Shown here piece by piece: positions 40,194 through 48,394 of a stretch of 64,000 nucleotides of DNA (within the stretch, counting starts at the first letter, position 1; every line of letters begins with the position of its first letter). This DNA comes from Pseudomonas costantinii (GTDB lineage: Bacteria > Pseudomonadota > Gammaproteobacteria > Pseudomonadales > Pseudomonadaceae). The translations under genes and the position numbers were made by a program. The stretch spans positions 1-64,000 of the forward strand of contig NZ_MDDR01000028.1 in NCBI RefSeq assembly GCF_001870435.1, given 5' to 3'. The notes under the pieces are model-generated. The model made no database searches, was not told where the DNA came from, and saw only the letters and a list, made by a program, of their open reading frames with translations.

Positions 40194-41102
40194 ATGAACC
40201 GCAACGACCTGCGCCGCGTCGACATGAATTTGCTGGTGATTTTCGAAGCGTTGATGTTCGAGAAAAACCTGACTCGGGTCGCCGAAAAACTCTTTATGGG
40301 CCAGCCTGCCGTGAGTGCAGCGTTGGGGCGGTTGCGGGATTTGTTCGATGACCCGTTGCTGTTGCGCAACGGGAGGGGCATGGAACCCACGCCACGCGCA
40401 GTGGCGATACTCAAGGAGCTGCAACCGGCCATGGACACCATTTCAGGCGCCGTCAGCCGCGCCAAGGATTTCGACCCTTCCAGCAGTTGTGCGGTGTTTC
40501 GTATCGGCCTGTCCGATGACGCCGAGTTTGGCCTGTTTCCGCCGTTGCTCAGCCAACTGCGCGAAGAGGCACCGGGGATTATCGTGGTGGTGCGCCGCGC
40601 CAATTACTTGTTGATGTCGGCATTGCTCGCCAGTGGCGAAATTTCGGTGGGGGTGAGTTACACCACCGAATTACCGGCAAATGCCAAGCGCAAGAAACTG
40701 CGGGATATTCCCTGCAAGGTGCTGCGCGGGGATCATGGGGTGGCGCCGTTGACCCTGGATGACTACTGCGAACGGCCGCATGCGATGGTGTCGTTTTCCG
40801 GGGATCTGAGCGGCAATATCGACCTTGATCTGGCGCGCATTGGCCGGGCGCGGCGGGTGGTGTTGGCGGTGCCGCAGTTCAGTGGGTTACGTGCGCTGTT
40901 GGCCGGGACGCAGATTATTGCGACGGTGCCGGATTATGCGGCGTGCGCATTGACCGAGGGCACCACCTTGCGTGCTGAAGATCCGCCGTTCGCCATCGAT
41001 GCAGCGGAGTTGTCGATGGTGTGGAGCGGGGTGCACGACAATGATCCGGCGGAGCGTTGGTTGAGAACGCGTATAGGCGAGCATATGTCGCGGGTACTTT
41101 GA
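40194..41102 (+). CDS. LysR family transcriptional regulator
   Basis: Regulator of 302 residues. Helix-turn-helix MNLLVIFEALMFEKNLTRVAEKLFMGQPAVSAALGRLRD (read in parts, residues 10-50), effector domain from about 95. The N-terminus resembles NodD/LeuO-type LysR proteins (RVDMNLL). The start at 40194 gives a standard family N-terminus; the frame is open another 29 residues upstream. Divergent from the small AraC gene, convergent with the sugar-binding protein gene. Target not evident. Confidence 0.9.
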   Translation: MNRNDLRRVDMNLLVIFEALMFEKNLTRVAEKLFMGQPAVSAALGRLRDLFDDPLLLRNGRGMEPTPRAVAILKELQPAMDTISGAVSRAKDFDPSSSCAVFRIGLSDDAEFGLFPPLLSQLREEAPGIIVVVRRANYLLMSALLASGEISVGVSYTTELPANAKRKKLRDIPCKVLRGDHGVAPLTLDDYCERPHAMVSFSGDLSGNIDLDLARIGRARRVVLAVPQFSGLRALLAGTQIIATVPDYAACALTEGTTLRAEDPPFAIDAAELSMVWSGVHDNDPAERWLRTRIGEHMSRVL

Positions 41103-41128
41103 CCGCGTCGGCCTGATGGCCGACACGG
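41103..41128. terminator. Hairpin between convergent LysR and sugar-binding protein genes
   Basis: Stem GTCGGCC (41107-41113), loop TGAT, GGCCGAC (41118-41124), with flanking CCG/CGG pairs. No strong U-tract on either side, but position right after the LysR stop supports terminator function. Confidence 0.55.
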
Positions 41129-41140
41129 CGGTTTGGAGTG

Positions 41141-42067
41141 TTACTTATAGCGTTGCTCGAAGACCGCCACTTGCTCGGGCTTGATCAGCTCAAACGGCAC
41201 CCAAACCTCGGATTCGATCGGCTGGCCCTTGATCATCCTGATCGCCGATTGCACCGCTTGGGTCGCCTGGGCCTTGGGGTCCTGGAATACCGATGCGGTG
41301 AGCAGGCCACGCTTGATCGCCGCCAGGCCGTCGGGCAGGCCATCGATGCCGATAATCGCCACATCGCCCTTGGCCTTGCCGGCTTGCTGCAACGCCATCG
41401 CGGCGCCGATAGCCATTTCATCGTTGTTGGCGACAATTGCGTCGAACTGCGTACCCGCCAACAGCCAATTGCTGGTCAGGTCCATGCCTTTGTTGCGTTG
41501 CCATTCGGCGCTTTGCTGTTCGACGATCTTGATGCCGGGAAAGTCCTTGAGCACTTGTTTGACGCCTTCGGTACGGTCATGGGTGGCGTTTTGTGCGAGG
41601 TCACCCATGATGATCGCCACATTGCCTTTGCCGCCGAGTTTCTCGGCGAGGTAGCGCATCTGCAATTGCCCGGCCTCGATGTCGTTGGAGGCTACGGTGA
41701 TCACGCCTTTAGGCAGGGTGCGTTCGTCCGGGTGGCGGTTGACGTACACCAGTGGCGTCTTCGCGGCGACGGCTGCGCGGGTCATGTTGGCGGTGGCGGC
41801 GGTGTCCACCGGCAGTACGATCACCGCGTCGACCTTCTGGTTGAGAAAGCCTTCGACCTGGTTGAGCTGGCGCACCACATCGCCTTGAGCGTCTTCGAAC
41901 TGAATCTGTACGTCCTGCTGCTTGGCGGCGGTCTCCAGGCCGTTGCGCACGTAGGTCATGAAGTTATCGTCAACCCGGGCAATGCTCACGCCGATGCGAT
42001 AAGCGGCGAAGGTCCATTGGCTGAACAGCAGTAACAACGTGGCAACTATCAATGAATAGCGATGCAT
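41141..42067 (-). CDS. Periplasmic sugar/inositol-type ABC transporter binding protein (MocB/RbsB-like)
   Basis: Protein of 308 residues with a signal peptide (cleavage near WTFAA) and the two-lobed type I periplasmic-binding fold of the RbsB family: YRIGVSIARVDDNFMTYVRNG, DAVIVLPVDTAATANMTRAA, VYVNRHPDE, NDEMAIGAAMALQQAG and IIGIDGLPDGLAAI. It probably binds a sugar, inositol or amino-inositol. It is the last gene of the - unit with the MocC- and MocA-like genes. No permease or ATPase gene accompanies it in the window. AAAGGA lies 8 to 9 bases before the ATG at 42067. By family and context it is the counterpart of the rhizopine-binding protein MocB, but binding specificity cannot be read from sequence alone. 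Confidence 0.88.
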   Translation of the reverse strand: MHRYSLIVATLLLLFSQWTFAAYRIGVSIARVDDNFMTYVRNGLETAAKQQDVQIQFEDAQGDVVRQLNQVEGFLNQKVDAVIVLPVDTAATANMTRAAVAAKTPLVYVNRHPDERTLPKGVITVASNDIEAGQLQMRYLAEKLGGKGNVAIIMGDLAQNATHDRTEGVKQVLKDFPGIKIVEQQSAEWQRNKGMDLTSNWLLAGTQFDAIVANNDEMAIGAAMALQQAGKAKGDVAIIGIDGLPDGLAAIKRGLLTASVFQDPKAQATQAVQSAIRMIKGQPIESEVWVPFELIKPEQVAVFEQRYK

Positions 42068-42086
42068 GAGGGTGTTCCTTTTATTG

Positions 42087-42872
42087 TTATAGGGTGAACG
42101 CTTGGCGGAAACGCTCCAATGCCAGTTCGCTGTCGCCACTGGCCCAGCCTTCCAGGCCGACCACGCCGGTGTAGCCCATGGCATGCAAGGCCTTGGCAAT
42201 GGCAGGATAGTGAATCTCGCCGGTGCCAGGCTCCTTGCGTCCAGGTACGTCGGCTACCTGGATTTCACCGATAGAAGAGCCCGCGCGTTGGATCAGTTCG
42301 ATCAGGTTTCCTTCGCCGATCTGCGCGTGGTACAGGTCCAGGTTCATCTTCAAGTGCGGACTGCCCACCGCTTCGATCAGTGCTAGGGTGTCGTCGGCGC
42401 GGGCGAACGGGGTGCCGGGGTGGTCGACTTCGGTATTGAGGTTTTCCAGCAGGAACACGCGGCCCGCGTCTTCGCCCAGGCGGGCGATTTTTTCCAGGGT
42501 CTTGCAGGCACTCAGCCACATGCGGCCTGTCGTTTGAGTGACGGGCTGCACCGGTAAGCCTTGGTCGCCCAGGCCGGTGCCATGCAGGTTGAGGCTGGGG
42601 CAGTTCAGGCGCTCGGCCACGCCCAGGGATTCGCGGGCGCTGTCGAGTAGTTGCCGGATACCGTCGGAGTCGATGAAATTGCCGCTGATATAGCCGGTCA
42701 TGGAGGTGAAGTCCGCGCCGGTGGCCGCGAGTGCGGCGATATCCTTGTTGGTCCAGTTCCAGATTTCAGCACTGAAACCCAGCGCATGGATGCGTTTGAC
42801 GCGTTCGACGAAGGGCAGGTCGAGGAACACCATCTCGGCACTGATCGCCAGCTTGAAGGGGACAAAGCTCAT
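42087..42872 (-). CDS. Sugar phosphate isomerase/epimerase-like TIM barrel (MocC/IolE/Hyi-like)
   Basis: Protein of 261 residues of the xylose-isomerase-like TIM barrel superfamily. Metal-site motifs are visible: VFLLENLNTEVDHPG (Glu on strand 5), LKMNLDLYHAQIGEGNL (Asp and His on strand 6) and IGEIQVADVPGRKEPGTGEI (strand 7), and the closing GVVGLEGW. Hydroxypyruvate isomerase and MocC/IolE proteins share these. ATG at 42872 overlaps the stop of the dehydrogenase gene by four bases (ATGA), so the two are translationally coupled. Likely acts on the keto product of that dehydrogenase. Confidence 0.88.
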   Translation of the reverse strand: MSFVPFKLAISAEMVFLDLPFVERVKRIHALGFSAEIWNWTNKDIAALAATGADFTSMTGYISGNFIDSDGIRQLLDSARESLGVAERLNCPSLNLHGTGLGDQGLPVQPVTQTTGRMWLSACKTLEKIARLGEDAGRVFLLENLNTEVDHPGTPFARADDTLALIEAVGSPHLKMNLDLYHAQIGEGNLIELIQRAGSSIGEIQVADVPGRKEPGTGEIHYPAIAKALHAMGYTGVVGLEGWASGDSELALERFRQAFTL

Positions 42873-43888
42873 GCGCGGGCTCCTTGCACGGCCACCGGTT
42901 TGCCTTGCTCGAATGACTCGATGCAGGCGCGGGCAATCGCCAGGGCGGCGCGTGCATCTTCGCCGCTGGCCAGGGGCTTGGCACCGGTGCGCAGGCAGTC
43001 GACAAAGTGGTTGAGCTCGGCGATATAGGCGTCGCGCAGCAGGTCGGTGTCCATGCGCTGGGTATCGGCCTGGATGCCGTGGGCAAGGTAACGCACCAGG
43101 TCGGAGTCGTTGAGGCTGCCCATGGTCAGCATGCCCTCGCTGCCGAACACTTCGCCGCGCACATCGTAGCCATACACCGCCTGGAAGTTGGCCTCGGCGG
43201 TGGCAATCGCACCGTTGTCGAAACGGATCGCGACCACGGCGGTATCGAGGAAACCTTTGCTTTTGTAGGCGGGTGCGATCAGCGCGTCGGCCATCACGTA
43301 GACCTGCACCGCCTCGGCGCCGGGGTTGAGGTAGCGCAGGGTGTCGAAGTCGTGGATCAGGGTTTCCAGGAAAATCACCCACTGCGGCGAGGCGGCGGGG
43401 TTATTCAGTGCCGGGTCGCGGGTCAGCGAGCGCAACAGCTGTGGTGTGCCGATGCGGCCGGCAGCCACGTCGAGGTGGGCGGTACGGAAGCTTTTGGCGA
43501 AACGCCGGTTGAAACCGACTTGCAGCGGCACGCGGGCATCGGCGGCGGCCGCGATGGCGCGGTCGGCCTCGTCCAGGGTGATGGCCATGGGTTTTTCGCA
43601 GAAGATCCCCTTGCCGGCGCGGGCGGCGCTGATTACCAATTCGGCATGGCTGCGGGCGGGGGCGGCAATGAGTACGCCGTCGATATCCAGGTCGTCTAAC
43701 AACTGCTGTGGTTCGGTGTAGACCTTGTCCACGCCCAATTCAGCCGCGAGGCGTGCAGCCTGGCCGGGGGTGGGGTCGGCAATGGCGGTCAGGCTGGCGC
43801 CGGGGATGTGCCGGGCGGCGGTGAGGCCGTGGAAGCTGCCCATGCGACCGGCACCGATCAAACCCAGGCGGATGTTCTGTGTACTCAT
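42869..43888 (-). CDS. Gfo/Idh/MocA family inositol-type dehydrogenase
   Basis: NAD(P)-dependent dehydrogenase of 339 residues. Rossmann motif LIGAGRMGSFHG at residue 10, the family EKP motif in IFCEKPMAITLDEADR near residue 95, and the catalytic segment ETLIHDFDTLRYLNPG with His-Asp near 180. It matches inositol 2-dehydrogenase (IolG) and the rhizopine-catabolism enzyme MocA, which oxidise a ring hydroxyl to a keto group. First gene of the - unit, downstream of a sigma-54 promoter. Exact substrate (myo- or scyllo-inositol, inosamine) undecided. Confidence 0.9.
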   Translation of the reverse strand: MSTQNIRLGLIGAGRMGSFHGLTAARHIPGASLTAIADPTPGQAARLAAELGVDKVYTEPQQLLDDLDIDGVLIAAPARSHAELVISAARAGKGIFCEKPMAITLDEADRAIAAAADARVPLQVGFNRRFAKSFRTAHLDVAAGRIGTPQLLRSLTRDPALNNPAASPQWVIFLETLIHDFDTLRYLNPGAEAVQVYVMADALIAPAYKSKGFLDTAVVAIRFDNGAIATAEANFQAVYGYDVRGEVFGSEGMLTMGSLNDSDLVRYLAHGIQADTQRMDTDLLRDAYIAELNHFVDCLRTGAKPLASGEDARAALAIARACIESFEQGKPVAVQGARA

Positions 43889-43943
43889 GAAATGACCCCT
43901 TCTTATTGTTGGCCTCAGGACGTTCCTGATCGGCAGAGGGGAA

Positions 43944-43963
43944 AAAGCAAACGCTATGCCAAT
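43944..43963 (-). promoter_or_regulatory. Sigma-54 promoter for the dehydrogenase-TIM barrel-binding protein unit
   Basis: On the - strand TTGGCAT...TTTGCTTTT contains GG (43960-43959), exactly ten bases, GC (43948-43947), with TGGCA and TTGC as in the -24/-12 consensus. Transcription would start near 43935, about 47 bases before the first ATG. The divergent gene encodes a sigma-54 activator, which fits. Confidence 0.75.
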
Positions 43964-44012
43964 TTATAAGTTGTTTATATTCAATAAGTTATAAAAAATC
44001 ATAAACAAAATG

Positions 44013-44060
44013 TGTTCATTTTTATGACATGTCTATACTGACATGTCGAAAATATGAACA
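44013..44060. promoter_or_regulatory. Composite palindrome, probable activator binding site
   Basis: Two copies of the self-complementary GACATGTC (44026-44033 and 44040-44047) lie six bases apart and are flanked at equal distance by TGTTCAT (44013-44019) and ATGAACA (44054-44060). The whole 48-base block is symmetric about 44036.5. It is 12 bases before the activator gene start and 50 to 115 bases upstream of the sigma-54 promoter, as expected for an enhancer that also autoregulates. Confidence 0.7.
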
Positions 44061-44072
44061 TGGATACTCCTG

Positions 44073-46055
44073 ATGACCCCGGCCCCCATGGCGTTCAGCG
44101 TACAAGACCTCGATTACCTGACGGCCCTGGGACCTGCGGCGCTGAATGACGGTCCCGTCGCCGTGCTGGAACGGGCGTGGCGCGATTGCCTGGCCGGCCA
44201 GGTCGAACGCCCGGCCGATGTCCGGCAGGTGATCTGGGATTCGTGGCGGCGCAGTGTCGAGGCCGGTATCGATCCCAATGACAACCAATATCGTTTTGTC
44301 GCCCCCCAAGCCTTGGCTGCTGCCCTGGCGACTCACCGCGTGCTGATCGCTGCCGCTGCGCAAGTGATGCAGGGCTTGCTGGCCTACAACCCTCGGGGCC
44401 ATATCAACCTCACCGATACTGACGGCACCACCCTGTACTTTTGCGGGTTGGATATCACGCCGGTCGGTAGCCGCTTGCTGGAGTCGGTCCAAGGCACCAA
44501 CTGCACCGGGCTGGCCCTGGCCGAAGACCACTTGGTGTATGTGCTGGCCGAGGAAAATTTCGGCAGCGGTTTGCGCCAACGCCGCATGCATTGCGCCGCT
44601 GCGCCGATCAAAAATGCCCAGGGCCAGACCTTGGCCATGCTGACCCTTACCGCCGAGCCCGGCTGGTTTCACTTTCATACCCTGGGCACCGTACAAGCGG
44701 CGGCCGAAGCGGTATCGCGGCAGATGGCGCTTCAGGCACTATTGGAAGAACAGCAAGCCGTGCTCGAAGTGCTCAACGAAGGCCTGGTGGTGTTGGATGA
44801 GCGTGGCTGCATCAAGGCGCTCAACCGCTACGCTCGGCAATTGTTCGGGGTCGGTTTGGAGTTGCTCGGCAGCCCGTTCCAACGCTTGGGCCGCAGCGAG
44901 TTGAGTGACGCTATCCTGCTGCGCGGCGGGGAGGCGGTGCGCGACCTGGATTGCACCTTTCATTTGCAGGATCGCAGCCAGCTCGCCTGCCTGGTTTCGG
45001 TGTGCCCGCTGGATCAGGGTGGGGTGATCGTGTCGCTGCGGGAGAATCGGCGTATTCGCGAAATCACCCGACGCATCATCGGCACCCAAGCCAGTTACAC
45101 CTTCGAAACCATCCAGGGTCATTCGCGGGCGATCCAAGACGCGCTGCACTTGGGGCGCATCGCCAGTCGCAGTGATTCCACCACCTTGATCCTCGGGGAA
45201 AGTGGTACCGGTAAGGAGTTGTTCGCCCAGGCGATTCATAACGGCAGCGAGCGCAATAAGGGCCCGTTTGTAGCGGTCAACTGCGGCGCGATTCCCCGGG
45301 ATCTGGTGCAAAGTGAATTGTTCGGCCATGTCGAGGGCGCCTTCACGGGGTCGGCCCGTGGCGGCTCGGCGGGTAAGTTTGAATTGGCTGATGGCGGGAC
45401 CATTTTTCTGGATGAGATTGGCGACATGTCGTTCGACGCCCAAGTCAGCTTGCTTCGGGTTTTGCAGGAAGGTGAAGTCACCCGTGTGGGCGCGAAAAAC
45501 TCGCGTCAGGTGGATGTGCGCATCATTGCGGCGACCCACCGTAACCTGAGCCAGGCGGTGGCCGAGGGCGCGTTTCGTGAAGACCTTTATTACCGGCTTA
45601 ACGTGCTGAACCTGACCGTGCCACCGCTGCGCATGCGCCGTGAAGATATCCCGCTGCTGGCACGGCATTTTCTTGGCCGCTGCGCGCGTTCGCTGCGTAA
45701 ATCGGTGCAGGGTTTTTCGCCTGAAGCGTTGGAGCTGCTGTCGGCTTACGCTTGGCCGGGCAATGTGCGCGAATTAGAAAACAGTATCGAGCGGGCGACC
45801 AATCTGGCGATGGGTGAGCTGATCCAGCCTGCGGATTTGCCGTTGGAAACCAAGCCGCGAGCAGCGCAGCGCCTATACGAACCTCAGCCCGCGCAGGACC
45901 TGAGCAGTCATGAAATGAACGCCATCGTCGCCGCGCTCAAGGACACTGGCGGCAATATCCGCCTGGCCGCCCGGCAACTGAAGGTGTCGCGCGGCGGGCT
46001 GTACAACAAGATGAGCCGGTTTGGCTTGAGTGCCGGGGACTTCAGGAGGCTGTGA
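44073..46055 (+). CDS. Sigma-54-dependent Fis family activator (AcoR type)
   Basis: Enhancer-binding protein of 660 residues. N-terminal AcoR-like region (VIWDSWRRSVEAGIDP) with a GAF-type domain to about 210, a PAS-like domain about 225-320, the AAA+ domain about 340-570 with Walker A GESGTGKELFA, the sigma-54 contact loop GAFTGS near residue 423 and Walker B GTIFLDEIGDM, and a C-terminal Fis helix-turn-helix (NIRLAARQLKVSRGGLYNKM). It is divergent from the dehydrogenase unit, which has a sigma-54 promoter, so it is very likely its activator. The GAF/PAS region should sense the inducer. It ends five bases from the convergent LacI-type gene. Confidence 0.94.
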   Translation: MTPAPMAFSVQDLDYLTALGPAALNDGPVAVLERAWRDCLAGQVERPADVRQVIWDSWRRSVEAGIDPNDNQYRFVAPQALAAALATHRVLIAAAAQVMQGLLAYNPRGHINLTDTDGTTLYFCGLDITPVGSRLLESVQGTNCTGLALAEDHLVYVLAEENFGSGLRQRRMHCAAAPIKNAQGQTLAMLTLTAEPGWFHFHTLGTVQAAAEAVSRQMALQALLEEQQAVLEVLNEGLVVLDERGCIKALNRYARQLFGVGLELLGSPFQRLGRSELSDAILLRGGEAVRDLDCTFHLQDRSQLACLVSVCPLDQGGVIVSLRENRRIREITRRIIGTQASYTFETIQGHSRAIQDALHLGRIASRSDSTTLILGESGTGKELFAQAIHNGSERNKGPFVAVNCGAIPRDLVQSELFGHVEGAFTGSARGGSAGKFELADGGTIFLDEIGDMSFDAQVSLLRVLQEGEVTRVGAKNSRQVDVRIIAATHRNLSQAVAEGAFREDLYYRLNVLNLTVPPLRMRREDIPLLARHFLGRCARSLRKSVQGFSPEALELLSAYAWPGNVRELENSIERATNLAMGELIQPADLPLETKPRAAQRLYEPQPAQDLSSHEMNAIVAALKDTGGNIRLAARQLKVSRGGLYNKMSRFGLSAGDFRRL

Positions 46056-46060
46056 GGCTG

Positions 46061-47110
46061 TCAGTCTTGCAGGTTTTCCGACGTCACGATTCGCGGCGGT
46101 ATGTACACACGATGTCGCGCAGGATCGAATGCTTCTGCGGTCTGTAATTCCACCAGCAATTCCACCAATGCCGTCGCCGTCTGGCGCGGCTGTGAATCCA
46201 TCGCCACATCGATCAAGCCTTGGCTCAGGGCCTGGCGCGACAGCGGCGTCGATTCCTGCAGGATGCAACACAGCGCCGGCCGCTTGGGCAGTTGCGCCAG
46301 GGCGCTGATGATCCCATCACCGCCGCCGCCCACCACGCACAGGCCGCGCAGGTCGCTGTGACGGCTGATCAGGTCAAGGGTGGCCTCTTCGGTGATGTCG
46401 CAATTGTCCAGATTGATTAGCGGCTCCAGGGGTTTTAGCCCGGGTGCGTGCTCGGCCAGGTAGCTGTGCAAGCCTTCGACCCGCGCCTGATGGCCGAGGA
46501 AGCGGTGGCCACCCAGCAAAATTCCCACACTGCCTTTACGCGCACCGCAGGTCCGCGCCAGCAACCAGCCCATGGTGCGCCCGACCACATGGTTGTCCTG
46601 GCCCACATAGGGCTCGGCGGCGTGTTCGTGGATATCGGAGAGCAGGGCGACCACGGGCACGCCGGCTTCGCGGATCTGTGCGAGGGTGGCGTTGATCAGC
46701 GGATGGGCAAAGCTGACCACCGCGAGTGCATCGCACTGCACCGCCAATTGTTCGATCTGCGTCACGATGGCGCTGGGCGTGCGATCGACAATGTATTCGA
46801 ACTGGCACGTCAGGTTGGCGGTGGCGTGATGCTGCGCCGCATCGCTGATCGACTGGGCCAGATTGGCGTAGAACGCTTGGGCGGTGCCCAACAACAGGAT
46901 GCCGAAACGGTAAGTCGGGCGACGTTCGCGAATACGCTGGCCGATCAGTCGCGCGGCAAAGTAACCCACCGCTTCGGCGGCCTGGAACACTTGCTCGGCC
47001 GTGTCCGGATTCACCGGTGCACGCGCGTTCAAGACCCGGTCGACGGTGGCCACACTGAGCCCGGCGTAAGCGGCAACGGTGGAGATGGTTGGGCGTTTAT
47101 TGTTGTTCAT
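46061..47110 (-). CDS. LacI family transcriptional regulator
   Basis: Regulator of 349 residues. N-terminal LacI helix-turn-helix (TISTVAAYAGLSVATVDRVLN, hinge region to about residue 60) and a RbsB-like sensor domain (FGILLLGTAQAFYANLAQSI, VVSFAHPLINATLAQIREAGVPVVALLSD). Proteins with this N-terminus regulate sugar and inositol genes. It is divergent from the oxygenase unit at 47271. A CTTGATAG/CTATCAAG palindrome lies 18 to 37 bases upstream of its own start and a half site further on, so it probably represses both directions. Confidence 0.92.
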   Translation of the reverse strand: MNNNKRPTISTVAAYAGLSVATVDRVLNARAPVNPDTAEQVFQAAEAVGYFAARLIGQRIRERRPTYRFGILLLGTAQAFYANLAQSISDAAQHHATANLTCQFEYIVDRTPSAIVTQIEQLAVQCDALAVVSFAHPLINATLAQIREAGVPVVALLSDIHEHAAEPYVGQDNHVVGRTMGWLLARTCGARKGSVGILLGGHRFLGHQARVEGLHSYLAEHAPGLKPLEPLINLDNCDITEEATLDLISRHSDLRGLCVVGGGGDGIISALAQLPKRPALCCILQESTPLSRQALSQGLIDVAMDSQPRQTATALVELLVELQTAEAFDPARHRVYIPPRIVTSENLQD

Positions 47111-47127
47111 GGCTGGCCCCTAAGCGT

Positions 47128-47147
47128 CTTGATAGAAAACTATCAAG
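47128..47147. promoter_or_regulatory. LacI-type operator palindrome
   Basis: Perfect inverted repeat CTTGATAG (47128-47135), AAAA, CTATCAAG (47140-47147). A further half site CTTGATAG occurs at 47170-47177. Both lie between the LacI-type gene and the oxygenase operon. Confidence 0.7.
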
Positions 47148-47194
47148 CCCCGCTGGGCCTGGATGATAGCTTGATAGGGAATGGATTCAAGGCC

Positions 47195-47223
47195 TTGAGG
47201 GTGATTTAACCGCTCTCTATATT
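47195..47223 (+). promoter_or_regulatory. Candidate sigma-70 promoter of the oxygenase operon
   Basis: TTGAGG (47195-47200), 17 bases, TATATT (47218-47223). Start of transcription would be near 47230, 40 bases before the first ATG, with the LacI half site just upstream. Confidence 0.5.
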
Positions 47224-47270
47224 TTCTCTCGCAACGCACCTGAATCTGACGCTTGCGGAGAACAATAACA

Positions 47271-48365
47271 ATGCCTGAACACACCGCTCATCCCGCCCGG
47301 CGCGACTACAGCCTCACGGGTCCCGAAGCCGCCCGCGCGGCCGAAAAAGGCCTGGTCTCGGCCAGTTGGTACCAGTCGCCCATTTCCCGCAAACGCATGA
47401 AAGAACTGATGCAGCGCCGCGACGGCCCGGCCTTGCTCGACACGGCTATTTGGGTACTGGCGTTACTCGCCACCGGCTTGGGCGGCTACTGGTTCTGGGG
47501 CTCCTGGGCCTGCGTGCCGTTCTTCCTGGCCTATGGCGTGCTGTACGGCACCGCGTCCAATCCGCGTTGGCACGAAACCGGTCATGGCACCGCGTTCAAG
47601 ACCCGCTGGATGAATGACGTGCTGTACCAGGTGGCCAGTTTCATGTGCATTTTCGAACCCCATGTATGGCGTTGGAGCCACGCCCGGCACCACACCGATA
47701 CCATCGTCGTCGGCCGTGACCCGGAGATTGTCGAGCCGCGTCCGCCCAGCCTGCTGATGATGTTCCTCAGCGTGTTCAACCTGCCTCTGGCATGGAAGAC
47801 CTTCAGCGGCGTGGCGCGTCACGCAATGGGTCAGATGAGCGCCCAGGAGCAGGACTTTATCCCCGAATCCGAGTGGCCCAAGGTGTTCCGTACCGCGCGA
47901 ATCTGGGTCGGGATTTATGCGCTAGTCATCGGTACCGCGTTGTACCTGCACAGTTGGTTGCCGTTGATGCTGGTGGGCCTGCCGAGTGTCTACGGTGCCT
48001 GGCTCGGCTACCTGTTCGGCCTTACCCAGCATGTGGGCTTGGCCGAAGATGTGCTCGACCACCGCAGCAATTGCCGCACCATCTACATGAACCGCGTGCT
48101 GCGCTTTATCTACATGAACATGAACTACCACCTCGAACACCACATGTATCCGATGGTGCCGTACCACGCCCTGGCGCAACTCCACGAAGAGATTCGCAGC
48201 GACTGCCCGCCGCCGTACGCCAATCTGTTTGAGGCCTACAAGGAAATCATTCCGACGATCTGGAAGCAGCGCAGCGACGCGACCTATTTTGTGCAGCGCC
48301 CTGTGGGCCAACGTGCTGAACCCGTCGCGAATACCCCGGTGCATGCCGAAGCCACTGCTGGCTGA
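47271..48365 (+). CDS. mocD: Membrane di-iron oxygenase, fatty acid desaturase superfamily (MocD-like)
   Basis: Integral membrane protein of 364 residues with the three histidine boxes of the desaturase/hydroxylase superfamily: HETGH at residue 101, HARHH at 137 and HLEHH near 287, plus hydrophobic segments at about 55-85 and 210-245. The next two genes encode a Rieske ferredoxin and a ferredoxin reductase, an unusual partner set for a lipid desaturase but the same set as MocD-MocE-MocF of rhizobial rhizopine catabolism, where it is linked to demethylation of 3-O-methyl-scyllo-inosamine. GGAG lies 10 bases before ATG at 47271. The oxygenase role is inference from family and context; a lipid or hydrocarbon substrate cannot be excluded. 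Confidence 0.88.
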   Translation: MPEHTAHPARRDYSLTGPEAARAAEKGLVSASWYQSPISRKRMKELMQRRDGPALLDTAIWVLALLATGLGGYWFWGSWACVPFFLAYGVLYGTASNPRWHETGHGTAFKTRWMNDVLYQVASFMCIFEPHVWRWSHARHHTDTIVVGRDPEIVEPRPPSLLMMFLSVFNLPLAWKTFSGVARHAMGQMSAQEQDFIPESEWPKVFRTARIWVGIYALVIGTALYLHSWLPLMLVGLPSVYGAWLGYLFGLTQHVGLAEDVLDHRSNCRTIYMNRVLRFIYMNMNYHLEHHMYPMVPYHALAQLHEEIRSDCPPPYANLFEAYKEIIPTIWKQRSDATYFVQRPVGQRAEPVANTPVHAEATAG

Positions 48366-48394
48366 TTCCCCACCCAACAACAAGAGAAGCTGCC

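Noticed and set aside
42067..43382. Extended starts for the MocB-like gene (to 42199) and the MocC-like gene (to 43382)
   Set aside because: Extensions overlap upstream genes and would bury the signal peptide of the binding protein; the shorter starts have ribosome sites or a coupled ATGA start.
41141..43888. Standard myo-inositol (iol) operon
   Set aside because: iolB, iolC, iolD and iolI-type genes are absent, and the unit pairs with an oxygenase set instead. The individual enzymes could still act on myo-inositol.
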